DNA of 64,000 bases from Fimenecus sp900545625. GTDB taxonomy: Bacteria; Bacillota; Clostridia; Oscillospirales; Acutalibacteraceae. The translations under genes were made by a program, and so were the position numbers. The DNA is taken from NCBI GenBank assembly GCA_963931525.1, contig OZ007023.1:124001-188000 (forward strand), in the 5' to 3' direction. The notes under the pieces are model-generated. The model was not told the origin of the DNA. It saw only the letters and a list, made by a program, of their open reading frames with translations, and searched no databases. Every line of letters starts with the position of its first letter. Position 1 is the stretch's first letter. Shown here piece by piece: positions 15,953-24,288 of this stretch.

Positions 15953-17465
15953 CAAGCCCACACGCAACCACCCGTATTTCATCTTCGAGCGCGGCGGGGC
16001 GCTGGCGCTCGTCCTGCTGTTCTATTTGGGGTCGAACATTGTCGGAGAACAGCAGGCAGACGTTTGGAAACGGCTGTTTTCGGCCGACTACAAAGCGGCG
16101 CTCGCTTTCATTTTAGAGGAAAACCTCTCCGCGCTGCTGCTGGCGGCTGTGGGAATCCCCGTGCTTTGCCTTTTTGTCATCGCAGTGAGCTTTCTCATTT
16201 GGCGCCGGACGACGTTTTATATCGACAAGGACAACAATTTCCGATATGATCGCCGCGGATTTGTGCGCAAGGAGATCCGCGTGCCGCTGCGCGGCATTTC
16301 CACAGTGAACATCCGTCGCACGCTTTTCAAGCGCCTGTTCGGGCTTGCGACGGTGCGTTTGGACGTAAACTCCGCCGTGACCAGCGAAAAGGCGGATTTC
16401 TCCCTCATCATGACCGCCGCACAAGCGGAAGTCTTCGCGCGCACCATTGAAGCGAAAAAGGCGGAAGCGGCGGGTTCTGCGGCGGGTTCGGCTGTGCCGT
16501 CTGCCGAAACCGCGGAAAACCCCGCGGCAGATGCTGCGCAGCGTCGGGAGATCCGCTATACGCCGGGGCAGGTGTTTGTGCATATTCTGCTGACCGCTTC
16601 ATTCACTGCACCTGTTGTCATCCTGCTGATGTGGGCGGTGCAGTTTTTGCCGTTTTTCGCAGGCGATGCGGAAACGATCTCGTTTCTGCCCCTGCTTCTG
16701 CTCGTCATCGCGGGTATTTTGTTTGCCGCGCTCAAGCAGTTTTTTACGCTGTACGGCTACACGGTGATTGCCGACCGCGAGCGCGTGACGCTTTCCCACG
16801 GTCTTTTGAATCGGCAAAGCTACACGTTTGAGCTCAAAAAGATCAACGCCGTAGTCGTGCACCAAAGCCTGCTCGCCCGCCTTTGCAAGCGCGCGTATGT
16901 GGAGGTAATCGTGATCGGTTACGGCGACGCCAAGGCGCGGCCGCGCCTTTGCCTGTACGCCCCGCTCGCCGAAGTGCAGAACATCCGCGATGCGCTCACG
17001 GGCGATTTCGGCGATTTTGAAGCGCCGCAAAAACTTGCGCGCGCGGGCTTTTGGCAAAAGCAGCTCGCGCTCCTGCTCTGGTCGCTGGCGGTGTTCGGCT
17101 TAATCGTCTCGTTCTCCCCGCTTTGGGGCGCAGCGGCAGCGGCATTTTTGCTGCTGTGGGGCACGCTTTCGCATAAGCTCGCTTCCGCCGCGACATCGCT
17201 CGCCTTTGCAGAGCGCGGGTTTCAATACACCTGCGGTATTTTCAAAAAAGCTACGCGCTTCGTGCGCTACGGCGACGTGCAGCAGACGGAATTTCGCGCG
17301 AACCGCGTACAGCAGCGGCTCGGCAATGCGAAGCTCTCCTTCGTCATCCTTTCTGCTGCCGCCGAGCGGCGCACCGCAACGGGCTATTTCCCCGAAAGCG
17401 CGTCAGAAACGCTCGCCGCGCGCGCCGTGGATGCGCGCGACACCTCGACCAGGCTGTGGGAATAG
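15945..17465 (+). CDS. Bacterial PH-domain membrane protein (YdbT-like)
   Basis: The 506-residue product alternates membrane-helix pairs with bPH2 domains, as in Bacillus YdbT. Domain 1 is around FYIDKDNNFRYDRRGFVRKE, with VPLRGISTVNIRRTLFKRLF; domain 2 around YTVIADRERVTLSHGLLNRQ and KKINAVVVHQSLLARL; domain 3 around FQYTCGIFKKATRFVRYGD. Helix pairs lie near residues 16-85, 200-250 and 370-410. A low-complexity Ala/Glu stretch (about 165-195) separates domain 1 from the second helix pair. The ATG at 15945 follows AGGAGG and overlaps the previous gene. Confidence 0.87.
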   Translation: MFDKPTRNHPYFIFERGGALALVLLFYLGSNIVGEQQADVWKRLFSADYKAALAFILEENLSALLLAAVGIPVLCLFVIAVSFLIWRRTTFYIDKDNNFRYDRRGFVRKEIRVPLRGISTVNIRRTLFKRLFGLATVRLDVNSAVTSEKADFSLIMTAAQAEVFARTIEAKKAEAAGSAAGSAVPSAETAENPAADAAQRREIRYTPGQVFVHILLTASFTAPVVILLMWAVQFLPFFAGDAETISFLPLLLLVIAGILFAALKQFFTLYGYTVIADRERVTLSHGLLNRQSYTFELKKINAVVVHQSLLARLCKRAYVEVIVIGYGDAKARPRLCLYAPLAEVQNIRDALTGDFGDFEAPQKLARAGFWQKQLALLLWSLAVFGLIVSFSPLWGAAAAAFLLLWGTLSHKLASAATSLAFAERGFQYTCGIFKKATRFVRYGDVQQTEFRANRVQQRLGNAKLSFVILSAAAERRTATGYFPESASETLAARAVDARDTSTRLWE

Positions 17466-17490
17466 CACCGGGGATTTTTTACGCCAGCCC

Positions 17491-17519
17491 TTGCGCAAAA
17501 CGGATTCCTGTGCTACACT
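17491..17519 (+). promoter_or_regulatory. Promoter of yebC
   Basis: TTGCGC and TACACT are separated by 17 bases, with TGTGC before the -10, 34 bases before the ATG. Confidence 0.6.
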
Positions 17520-17553
17520 ATTGTGCGTAATTTCTGAAGAAGGTGAAACAGTT

Positions 17554-18291
17554 ATGTCCGGACACTCCAAATGGAGCACCATCAAGCGCAAAAAGGAAAA
17601 GACCGATAACGCGCGCGCCAAGGTGTTCACCAAAATCGGGCGGGAGATCGCCGTTGCCGTAAAATCGGGCGGTCCCGACCCTGCGGCAAATTCCAAGCTC
17701 AAAGACGTCATTGCCAAGGCAAAGGCTAATAATGTGCCGAATGATAATATCGAGCGCATCATCAAAAAGGCGGCAGGCGAAGGCAACGCCGACAACTATG
17801 AGGATGTTGTCTACGAGGGCTACGGGCCTTCGGGGATCGCCGTCATCATTGAGGCGCTGACCGACAACCGCAACCGCACCGCCGCGGACGTGCGCCATGC
17901 TTTCGACAAGTTCGGCGGCAACATGGGTACGACGGGCTGCGTTTCGTTTATGTTCACGCGCCAGGGCGTGCTCATCCTTGAAAAAGAGGACATTGACGAG
18001 GACAAGCTCATGGAGGATGCGCTGGAAGCAGGCGCCGCCGACTTCCTTTCGGACGGCGACGTCTATGAGATCCGCACCGAACCCAACGACATGGGCGCCG
18101 TGCGCGACGATCTGACCGACAAGGGCTACAAATTCCTGTCCGCCGAGGTGGAATATATCCCCTCGACCTACACGAAGCTCGAAAAGCCCGAGGATATCCA
18201 GAACATGGGCAGGATGCTTGAAATGTTTGAGGAAAGCGACGACATCCAGTCCGTGTACCACAACTGGGAAAACGAGGACGACTACGAATAA
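17554..18291 (+). CDS. yebC: YebC/PmpR-family protein
   Basis: The 245-residue product begins MSGHSKWSTIKRKKEKTD, the hallmark of the family, and has the NNVPNDNIERIIKKA and VIIEALTDNRNRTAADVRHA blocks. Family members have been described as transcription regulators and, more recently, as ribosome-associated factors that ease translation through proline stretches; which applies here cannot be told. The start at 17554 is fixed by homology and an AAGGTG site; the open frame upstream is not real. It is a single-gene unit with its own promoter and terminator. Confidence 0.97.
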   Translation: MSGHSKWSTIKRKKEKTDNARAKVFTKIGREIAVAVKSGGPDPAANSKLKDVIAKAKANNVPNDNIERIIKKAAGEGNADNYEDVVYEGYGPSGIAVIIEALTDNRNRTAADVRHAFDKFGGNMGTTGCVSFMFTRQGVLILEKEDIDEDKLMEDALEAGAADFLSDGDVYEIRTEPNDMGAVRDDLTDKGYKFLSAEVEYIPSTYTKLEKPEDIQNMGRMLEMFEESDDIQSVYHNWENEDDYE

Positions 18292-18303
18292 GCGGCACTT
18301 TTT

Positions 18304-18338
18304 AGCGGCGCGCTCCGTTTGGAGTGTGCCGCTTTTTA
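18304..18338 (+). terminator. Terminator of yebC
   Basis: AGCGGCGCGCTCC pairs with GGAGTGTGCCGCT (two wobble pairs) around a GTTT loop and is followed by TTTTT. Confidence 0.85.
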
Positions 18339-18340
18339 CA

Positions 18341-18369
18341 TGGACTTTTTGTGTACGGTGTGCTACAAT
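18341..18369 (+). promoter_or_regulatory. Promoter of the EEP-family gene
   Basis: TGGACT and TACAAT are 17 bases apart with TGTGC before the -10, 31 bases before the ATG. Confidence 0.6.
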
Positions 18370-18400
18370 GCAGATAATAAAATAAAGGGGTGCTTTTGGT

Positions 18401-19333
18401 ATGAAGCTCTGGAAACGCATCGTGCTTGGCATTACAGGTATAATTCTCGCATCGCTTTTGGCGTTTGGCGCATCGTTTGTCTGGTACTATCCGCATTACC
18501 GGGCAAGCAAAGCACCTGTGGACATCGCGGTGCAGACCGCGCCCGGCGAAATACAGGTGATGAGCTGCAACCTGCGGTGCATCAATCCGCTCGATTTCGG
18601 CAAAAAAAGCTGGTTCTACCGCGCCGATCTGCTTGTAGACGGCGTTGCCGAAGCCGCGCCCGGTATCGTCGGCTTTCAGGAAGCAACCAAGTGGCAGTAC
18701 AACTACCTTTGCGACGTGCTGACCGGGTACGGCTCGGTGATCGAATACCGTGACAACGCCGTAAATTCCGAGGGTTGTCCCATATTTTACCGCACCGATC
18801 TGTATGACCGGATCGACTCCGGCTCGTTCTGGCTTTCCGAAACGCCCGAGCAGATGAGCAAAAGCTGGGACGCGGCGTTTTGCCGCATTTGCAGTTATGT
18901 GATCTTAGAGGAGCGTGCGACAGGCACGCAGTTCGCCGTTTTCAACACGCACCTTGACCATGAAAGTGAAGAAGCACGCATCAACGGTATCGGCGTGGTG
19001 CTGGACAAAATAGAGGAATTCGGCGGCATCCCCTCTGTGCTAATGGGAGATTTGAACGCCGAGGAAGACTCCGAGACGTATCAAAGCGCGACGGAGAGCT
19101 TTTTTGACGTGAAATACCAAACCGAGGACACCATGCAAGGCGCGACCTATCAAAACTGGGGCACGGAATTGGATCGGGACTGCATTGATTATATTCTTAT
19201 TTCCAAGACCGGTTTTGCAGTAGAGTCCTGCCGTGTGCTGAACGAAACACGCGACGGCGTGTATACCAGTGACCATTTCCCCATCTGCGCGCTTTTGCGA
19301 CTTACAGAAACGGAGACAGAAGTTTATGCCTAA
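18401..19333 (+). CDS. Membrane-anchored endonuclease/exonuclease/phosphatase (EEP) family protein
   Basis: The 310-residue protein has an N-terminal membrane helix (residues 7-29), so the catalytic domain is probably outside the cell. The EEP/DNase I-like fold is marked by MSCNLRC, the metal-binding Glu in GFQEATKWQY, NTHLDHESEEARINGI, LMGDLNAEEDS and YTSDHFPICALL (catalytic His). Relatives cleave phosphodiesters in nucleic acids, sphingomyelin or inositol phosphates, so the substrate is open. It overlaps the next gene by eight bases. Confidence 0.88.
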   Translation: MKLWKRIVLGITGIILASLLAFGASFVWYYPHYRASKAPVDIAVQTAPGEIQVMSCNLRCINPLDFGKKSWFYRADLLVDGVAEAAPGIVGFQEATKWQYNYLCDVLTGYGSVIEYRDNAVNSEGCPIFYRTDLYDRIDSGSFWLSETPEQMSKSWDAAFCRICSYVILEERATGTQFAVFNTHLDHESEEARINGIGVVLDKIEEFGGIPSVLMGDLNAEEDSETYQSATESFFDVKYQTEDTMQGATYQNWGTELDRDCIDYILISKTGFAVESCRVLNETRDGVYTSDHFPICALLRLTETETEVYA

Positions 19334-20465
19334 CATCATGGAAGCCAAGGCAGATTTGCTCGCCGCCGTTCGTGCGGCGCTGCACGGTACCACCGCGCCC
19401 GATGCACATGCGTTCGCGGATTTTCCTGCCGTTTGCAGGCTTGCGCGGCGAAACTGTGTGCAAAGCATGGTGTATCTGACACTGAAAAGCCAGAAAGATG
19501 CGCTGCCCGCCGAGGATTTCACAAGGCTTGAAAAATCTTTTCAGGCGGCGGTTCTGCGCGAGACGGCGCAGCAGTCTTTCCTATGCGCCCTGCGCGAAAA
19601 GTTTGATGCGGCGGGCATAGATTTTATGCTGCTCAAGGGTACACATGTAAAAGCGCTGTATCCGGCGGCGGAAATGCGCTTTATGGTGGACATGGATGTG
19701 CTCGTGCGTGAAGCGGACGTCGAGCGCGCACAGGAGATCCTGCTTGGGTGCGGTCTTTCCCTGCATCTGGACAACGGCAAGGACATCATCTATATGCGCC
19801 CGCCCTTTTTGACGGTGGAACTGCACCGTGCGCTGTTTCAAAAGGAGGACGATTTGTACCCGCATTTCCTCGACGCGTGGGCGCGCGCCGAGCCTTTAGG
19901 TAGGCACGAATACAAAATGTCCGACGAGGAACTGTATATCTACACGCTCGCGCATTTGGCGGAACACTACACCACGGCGGGTTCGTGCTTCCGACCGGTG
20001 ATGGACCTGTATTTGCTCGAGCAAAAAACAACGCTCAATTTTTCTGCCCTTGACGCACGGTTTCGGGAAATGGGGCTTGACGCCTTTGCCGAAAAGGTGC
20101 GTGCGCTGTACCATGCAATGTTCGACGGCGCGCCGAAGGACGAAACGCTTTTGCTTATGGAAAATTATATCCTGTTAGGCCCGCCCGTGCAGCACGCGGA
20201 CGCAGCCGCCGCTGCCGCGCGCACGCATAAATCCAAACCGCGCCGGCTGCTTGCCGCCGCTTTCCCACGGCTTTCACATATGCGCCTAAAGTATCCGGTC
20301 CTTAAAAAAGCGCCGTTTCTGCTGCCCGTGTTCTGGGTCGTGCGGCTTTTGCAGTACGCTTTTACCAAAGATAAGAGCATTGCCCGTAAGCGCGAAGCGC
20401 TTATGAACGCGGACGAAAAAAGCGCCGCAGTCATGGAAAAGATTTTTAAAGCGTCGGGGCTGTGA
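19326..20465 (+). CDS. Nucleotidyltransferase-family protein (NTP_transf_5 type)
   Basis: The 379-residue product has the segment LLKGTHVKALYPAAEMRFMV followed by DMDVLV, where the two spaced Asp residues match the metal-binding pair of polymerase-beta-like nucleotidyltransferases of the NTP_transf_5 group, and a later VELHRALF. The rest is mostly helical, with a basic C-terminus. The ATG at 19326 (MPNIMEA) overlaps the preceding gene. Members are often found with surface-polysaccharide genes, but their target is not known, and no such cluster is next to it here. Confidence 0.75.
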   Translation: MPNIMEAKADLLAAVRAALHGTTAPDAHAFADFPAVCRLARRNCVQSMVYLTLKSQKDALPAEDFTRLEKSFQAAVLRETAQQSFLCALREKFDAAGIDFMLLKGTHVKALYPAAEMRFMVDMDVLVREADVERAQEILLGCGLSLHLDNGKDIIYMRPPFLTVELHRALFQKEDDLYPHFLDAWARAEPLGRHEYKMSDEELYIYTLAHLAEHYTTAGSCFRPVMDLYLLEQKTTLNFSALDARFREMGLDAFAEKVRALYHAMFDGAPKDETLLLMENYILLGPPVQHADAAAAAARTHKSKPRRLLAAAFPRLSHMRLKYPVLKKAPFLLPVFWVVRLLQYAFTKDKSIARKREALMNADEKSAAVMEKIFKASGL

Positions 20466-20485
20466 TATGCACAAACGGCCCTGTT

Positions 20486-20520
20486 AAAAAAGGAGATGCC
20501 CCAAAGGCATCTCCTTTTTA
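20486..20520. terminator. Bidirectional terminator between convergent genes
   Basis: AAAAAGGAGATGCC pairs with GGCATCTCCTTTTT around a five-base loop, giving a T-run on both strands. It ends the nucleotidyltransferase gene (plus) and overlaps the end of the helicase gene (minus) by a few bases. Confidence 0.9.
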
Positions 20521-23500
20521 AACAGGTTTGCTGAAAAATTCGGATAAAATATCTTTTACATAATTGTACCGTCTTGCATATGAATTCGGCACGCGTATCA
20601 GCTGAAACTGATGCGCTTGGCAGATTTGTTGCTTTTTGCGATCCCGAAGCATGACCCGTTCGTCTGTATCATGCTCGTTCCCATCCAGCTCGATGGCAAA
20701 AACGGGATAGCTCGCCTTCCCCATTCTCTCATACACGACATAATCGAACCTGCCTGTATAGAACAAGTCGTTGATCTCTTGCGTGGTATTGGTAAACACA
20801 TGCGAGATCGCAACTTCCTTTTTCACCGTGTATTTTGCCCGGGTGATCATCATAGCGCTGATGGCGTGGTTGAGGTTTTGTAAAAACGCTTCTTCCGTTT
20901 CGGTGCTGTACGGTTTGATGCCCAGCGCACGGGATGCCGCCGTCTTTGCCGTGACGGTGGTTTTTCCGTTGGAGCGTACATAATTGTATAGCTCGAAAAT
21001 ATCATCATCGTCGTTTGGGCGATGCAATCGTTTGATTTGTGCGGAATTTGCGGCAATAATGAGTTTTTCCTGCGCCCTCGAAGTCGCCACATTAATGAGT
21101 TCCCGATTGTTTTTAAGCCAATCGTACGTTTTTTGTCCAGTTCGTTCCGTCAAAGCAAGTGAAAAGATAACTTCCTGCTTTTCATCGCCTTGAAACGCAT
21201 GCACCGTACCGCACTCCACGTTGCTTATGTTGTTTTCGCGTAAAATGGACTGTATCTTTTCTTTTTGATTGACAAACGGCGTGATGACCGCAATGGATTT
21301 GTCGGGATGCCGCCGCACGTATTGTAAAATCGCCTGCGCTTCGCTTTCATTTGTGTTTTTCTCCCCAAAATTTCTGCCGTCGCATTCTATAAATTCCAAC
21401 GGGGTGGGGTTTTCCGCGGAGGATTTTATATGCAGCTTTTTATTGTAATATTTCTGATTGTTAAAACGAATGATCTTCGGATGACATCTGTAATGATAGC
21501 TCAAAAGGATCTCGTCACTCACGGCATCCGCCGCCAAAAAGGTTTGATACACAGATTTTTCCCTGTAGTCATACGCGTCTGAAACGTGGAATCGTTTTTT
21601 GAGCGCCGTGTTGCTTTTGTCATCCAGCAAAATCACAGGGCGAAGCTGCTGCGGATCGCCCACAAGCATAAGCTGATTGCCGCGTAGAATCGGCACCAAA
21701 GCCACGGCTGTGTTACATTGGCTTGCCTCATCCATAATTACCATATCAAAATACGGTTTCGGTTCGCCCAGCCTGTGTGCACTGATATTTGTTGTTACAA
21801 CAACCGGAAACACCTTTAGAAACTTTTGCATATTTGCATCTTTGGAAAGATATTTTGTAAACGCCGTATATTGCTCGTCCGCATCCTCCATGTATACAAT
21901 ATCCAACAGCTCTTTGTATTTTGGTTCGGAAAGGTGCTTGATATATTTTGCGGAGGTGTAATTCAGATACATCTTAAATTCTCGCAGATCCGTTTGAATC
22001 AGCGGATAAACGTCTTCGTCACGCACATTTCCGATTGCAGCAAGCTGCTGTTTCACCTCTTGCAGCTGCCTGGTTTGCAAATTATACATCATGGGCATAT
22101 TCGTAGAAGAGGAAAGGAGCGCCTCAATCATAGCCTTGCGTTCTTCTAAATCCAGTTTTTGCTCGTAGCGGTGTAAAAGGTCGTTCAAGTCTTTATTGCG
22201 CTGTTCTTCAAAGCTGTGCTTCTTGCTTAAAGCGGCATCATATACCGTTATCGATTTTGTCTGTTCGTACAGAATGCGGATATGTTGAATCGCCTTTCGG
22301 ACATAGTCTTTATTTCCGAGCCGAACAACCGGAAACGGTATTACAAAATTTCTGTATTCCAGTTTGGAAAGTTTTTCAAAGATTTCGTCAACCGGATGGT
22401 TATTGTAGGAGGAGATCAACACAGTTTTGTTGTTAAAAAAGGCGGTTATGACAGTATTCAGGATCGTATTGGTTTTTCCGCTCCCCGGCGGGCCCTGTAC
22501 ATACAGTACCGGGTATTTCATGCCGTTGTGGATCGCCAACAGCTGGTCCAAATTGACACGATTGTTATAAAGCGCCAGCGGAAAATTCTTTCTTCGAACA
22601 GGTTTGGAGGTCAGATCCCCAAAAAACGCTTTGATGGGATAGGATACCTGATCCCTGTCATACATCTCTAAAATTGCCGCATATTCCGTCTCTAAATCCA
22701 GATTAGTATCATATCGGATCGACATGACATACGGCATATCATCTACGCCGCCGCACTCCGGATGGTTCTGTGTAATGGCATCTTTGATTGCTTCTGCATT
22801 TTGCTCAAAATCATCCAACAGGGCAAGTTCGTCATTCTCCAGAAAATACTGGATACTGAATTTACAGCCGTCTACCGTAAACTCCGTACAAACCGTAATA
22901 TCTTCGTCCTGTTTGAGCGTCTTATTTTTGACGTCCAGCAGAAGCTTTTTATATGCCAAAACATACAGTCCCTTTTTCGTATGAATGCTGCAAACATTCA
23001 TGCACAGGGCAAAGCTGCTCTTTTGGCTGTTTGCATTGTTATATTTCGCCGTTTTGTGAAAATCCTGCACAATTTTTCCATACTGCAGATCATTCAAATG
23101 ATATGTGTCCTGCCCGATCAAATCCAAATCCAGCGCATCCACCAGCGCATAATCTTTGCGATACGGCGTTGCGTCCAGTCGGTTGCACTCGGCATAGTAA
23201 TTGAGAAGTTTTAGATTTGCAACATTTTGAAAAATAAACGTATACCGCGACGGGTGTTTTTCAATATCCGCGATCAAATTCGAGTTGATCGGACAATAGG
23301 AACCTTGAATCACCTCCGTACTGCGTATGGAAGCATAAAACAACGTTAGTTCGGTAAGCTGTGCAGAAGCTACATTCAGCCCGTCAACGATCAACATTTG
23401 CTTGGATGTATGGATCCCTTTTATACCGATCCAATAGTTGGTCGTATTGCCTGTTTTGTTCTGATATTCAATGGCAAGCCATTTTCCCTCATGAATGGCC

Positions 23501-23535
23501 CTGAAAATATCCTTGGCAATCTTTTTCATTTGCAA
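20518..23535 (-). CDS. Large SF1 (Dna2/Upf1-like) helicase fused to a C-terminal DUF2726-like nuclease domain
   Basis: The 1005-residue protein has an N-terminal region (1-75) resembling a WYL-type sensor fold (AIHEGKWLAIEYQNK, LMIVDGLN-like strand), a poorly recognised middle, and an SF1 helicase core: GPPGSGKT (348-355), DEAS (602-605), GDPQQLRPV (627-634), YRCHP, VHAFQGDE (778-785) and NVATSRA. An insertion of about 170 residues, partly coiled coil, lies between motifs Ia and II. Residues 880-985 look like a DUF2726/PD-(D/E)xK nuclease (GRFDYVV, FAIELDGNEHD, LIRVPNSY). Base composition is clearly AT-richer than either neighbour, and it is flanked by terminators. This suggests horizontal transfer and a defence role, which is inference. 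Confidence 0.82.
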   Translation of the reverse strand: MQMKKIAKDIFRAIHEGKWLAIEYQNKTGNTTNYWIGIKGIHTSKQMLIVDGLNVASAQLTELTLFYASIRSTEVIQGSYCPINSNLIADIEKHPSRYTFIFQNVANLKLLNYYAECNRLDATPYRKDYALVDALDLDLIGQDTYHLNDLQYGKIVQDFHKTAKYNNANSQKSSFALCMNVCSIHTKKGLYVLAYKKLLLDVKNKTLKQDEDITVCTEFTVDGCKFSIQYFLENDELALLDDFEQNAEAIKDAITQNHPECGGVDDMPYVMSIRYDTNLDLETEYAAILEMYDRDQVSYPIKAFFGDLTSKPVRRKNFPLALYNNRVNLDQLLAIHNGMKYPVLYVQGPPGSGKTNTILNTVITAFFNNKTVLISSYNNHPVDEIFEKLSKLEYRNFVIPFPVVRLGNKDYVRKAIQHIRILYEQTKSITVYDAALSKKHSFEEQRNKDLNDLLHRYEQKLDLEERKAMIEALLSSSTNMPMMYNLQTRQLQEVKQQLAAIGNVRDEDVYPLIQTDLREFKMYLNYTSAKYIKHLSEPKYKELLDIVYMEDADEQYTAFTKYLSKDANMQKFLKVFPVVVTTNISAHRLGEPKPYFDMVIMDEASQCNTAVALVPILRGNQLMLVGDPQQLRPVILLDDKSNTALKKRFHVSDAYDYREKSVYQTFLAADAVSDEILLSYHYRCHPKIIRFNNQKYYNKKLHIKSSAENPTPLEFIECDGRNFGEKNTNESEAQAILQYVRRHPDKSIAVITPFVNQKEKIQSILRENNISNVECGTVHAFQGDEKQEVIFSLALTERTGQKTYDWLKNNRELINVATSRAQEKLIIAANSAQIKRLHRPNDDDDIFELYNYVRSNGKTTVTAKTAASRALGIKPYSTETEEAFLQNLNHAISAMMITRAKYTVKKEVAISHVFTNTTQEINDLFYTGRFDYVVYERMGKASYPVFAIELDGNEHDTDERVMLRDRKKQQICQAHQFQLIRVPNSYARRYNYVKDILSEFFSKPV

Positions 23536-23569
23536 TTCCCTATTTCAAAAATCTTCCTTTCATGAAACC

Positions 23570-23598
23570 ATTATATAGGATTCGTGCCGAATTGGCAA
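23570..23598 (-). promoter_or_regulatory. Promoter of the helicase-nuclease gene
   Basis: On the minus strand TTGCCA and TATAAT are 17 bases apart, about 35 bases before the ATG. Confidence 0.65.
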
Positions 23599-23694
23599 CA
23601 TCCGATTGTTGCGAAACGCCTCTTTCGTATACTTGCGTATCTTGGTATGCATATCTTCCGCCGCGGCGGGCATACTGCTTGTGAGGTGAGAACA

Positions 23695-23832
23695 ATGGCA
23701 AAGAACAAATCTCAAAAAAAGAAATCCGACAACAAGAGCGCAACGAACAACCAGTGGACCTCCACAGGGATGGAAAACCCGCCCGCCGGCAGCGACCGGC
23801 GTGACGGCCCCGGCGGCGAAAACAAGAAATAA
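23695..23832 (+). CDS. 45-residue hydrophilic micro-protein of unknown function
   Basis: A GAGGTG ribosome-binding site precedes an ATG at 23695. The product begins MAKNKSQKKKSDNKSATN and ends with GSDRRDGPGGENKK; it is highly charged, low in hydrophobic residues and probably disordered. A strong terminator follows the stop codon, which supports it being a real transcribed unit. I do not recognise a family, although short Lys/Asn-rich proteins starting MAKNK are common in Clostridia. It is divergent from the helicase gene and could share its control region. Confidence 0.6.
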   Translation: MAKNKSQKKKSDNKSATNNQWTSTGMENPPAGSDRRDGPGGENKK

Positions 23833-23850
23833 ACAACCAACAGCAAAGCA

Positions 23851-23885
23851 AGTCCCCGTGCGAAACTGCACGGGGATGTTTTTGT
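23851..23885 (+). terminator. Terminator of the micro-protein gene
   Basis: TCCCCGTGC and GCACGGGGA pair around a six-base loop and are followed by TGTTTTTG. Confidence 0.85.
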
Positions 23886-23944
23886 GTATACCGTTTCCTG
23901 TGTTTCAGCGGCAGGCGCGCTCGCCATTGCCGTGATGATCGCGA

Positions 23945-24222
23945 TAAGCTGCCGGTAATCGAACACAATATGGTTTACAGCGGATGCTTCCCGCGCGGGC
24001 TGCGTTAAAAAGCTTGAAATACGTCAAGTATTCCGGCGCTTTTGTGCCTTGCCCGCACAAAAATCCTCTCGCTGAAAACTGCTGTGCGCGAAAACGATGA
24101 CGGCAGGGATGGGATTTTCGTTTTGAGCACGCAGGCAGGCTGCCGCCTTCCAAGGGTAAAAAAGGGAAAGACCGCCGTGTCAGCGCGTTTTCGGCATATC
24201 GGGTTCGATCCCCGGCAGCTTA
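23945..24222. repeat. 278-bp element bounded by 28-base imperfect inverted repeats, right arm tRNA-3'-end-like
   Basis: The left arm (23945-23972) begins TAAGCTGCCGGTAATCGAAC; the right arm (24195-24222) is its reverse complement at 24 of 28 positions. Read on the plus strand, the right arm forms a good T arm (TCGGG-TTCGATC-CCCGG) followed by a seven-base stretch, A and CCA (to 24226), like the 3' end of a tRNA gene. No D arm or anticodon arm precedes it. The element could be a tRNA remnant pair, a small mobile element or a structured RNA; I cannot tell which. Confidence 0.6.
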
Positions 24223-24243
24223 ACCAACTTTTCCTGAACGCAA

Positions 24244-24272
24244 AGCGCCCCGCCGACACTCGGCGGGGCGCT
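24244..24272 (-). terminator. Terminator hairpin after the asparaginase gene
   Basis: AGCGCCCCGCCGA pairs perfectly with TCGGCGGGGCGCT around a three-base loop. The T-run on the minus strand is weak (GCGCTTTGCG), but the stem lies 17 bases past the stop codon of the long alaS-to-asparaginase operon. Confidence 0.7.
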
Positions 24273-24288
24273 CACATTTTCGGAGCCT

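Larger units (their letters stand above)
23833..24288. other. 456-base intergenic region: two terminators and an inverted-repeat element, no gene
   Basis: It contains the terminator of the micro-protein, the inverted-repeat element at 23945-24222, and the asparaginase terminator at 24244-24272. Short open frames within it look like shadows of a tRNA-like sequence and lack ribosome-binding sites. Confidence 0.6.

Noticed and set aside
23945..24226. A transfer-messenger RNA (ssrA)
   Set aside because: The length and paired ends suggested it, but the 5' end lacks the conserved ssrA start, the T-arm sequence pairs instead with the left arm, and there is no tag reading frame.
24150..24226. A complete tRNA gene on the plus strand
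   Set aside because: A T arm and CCA-like end are present, but no D arm, anticodon arm or matching 5' acceptor strand is found at the right distance.
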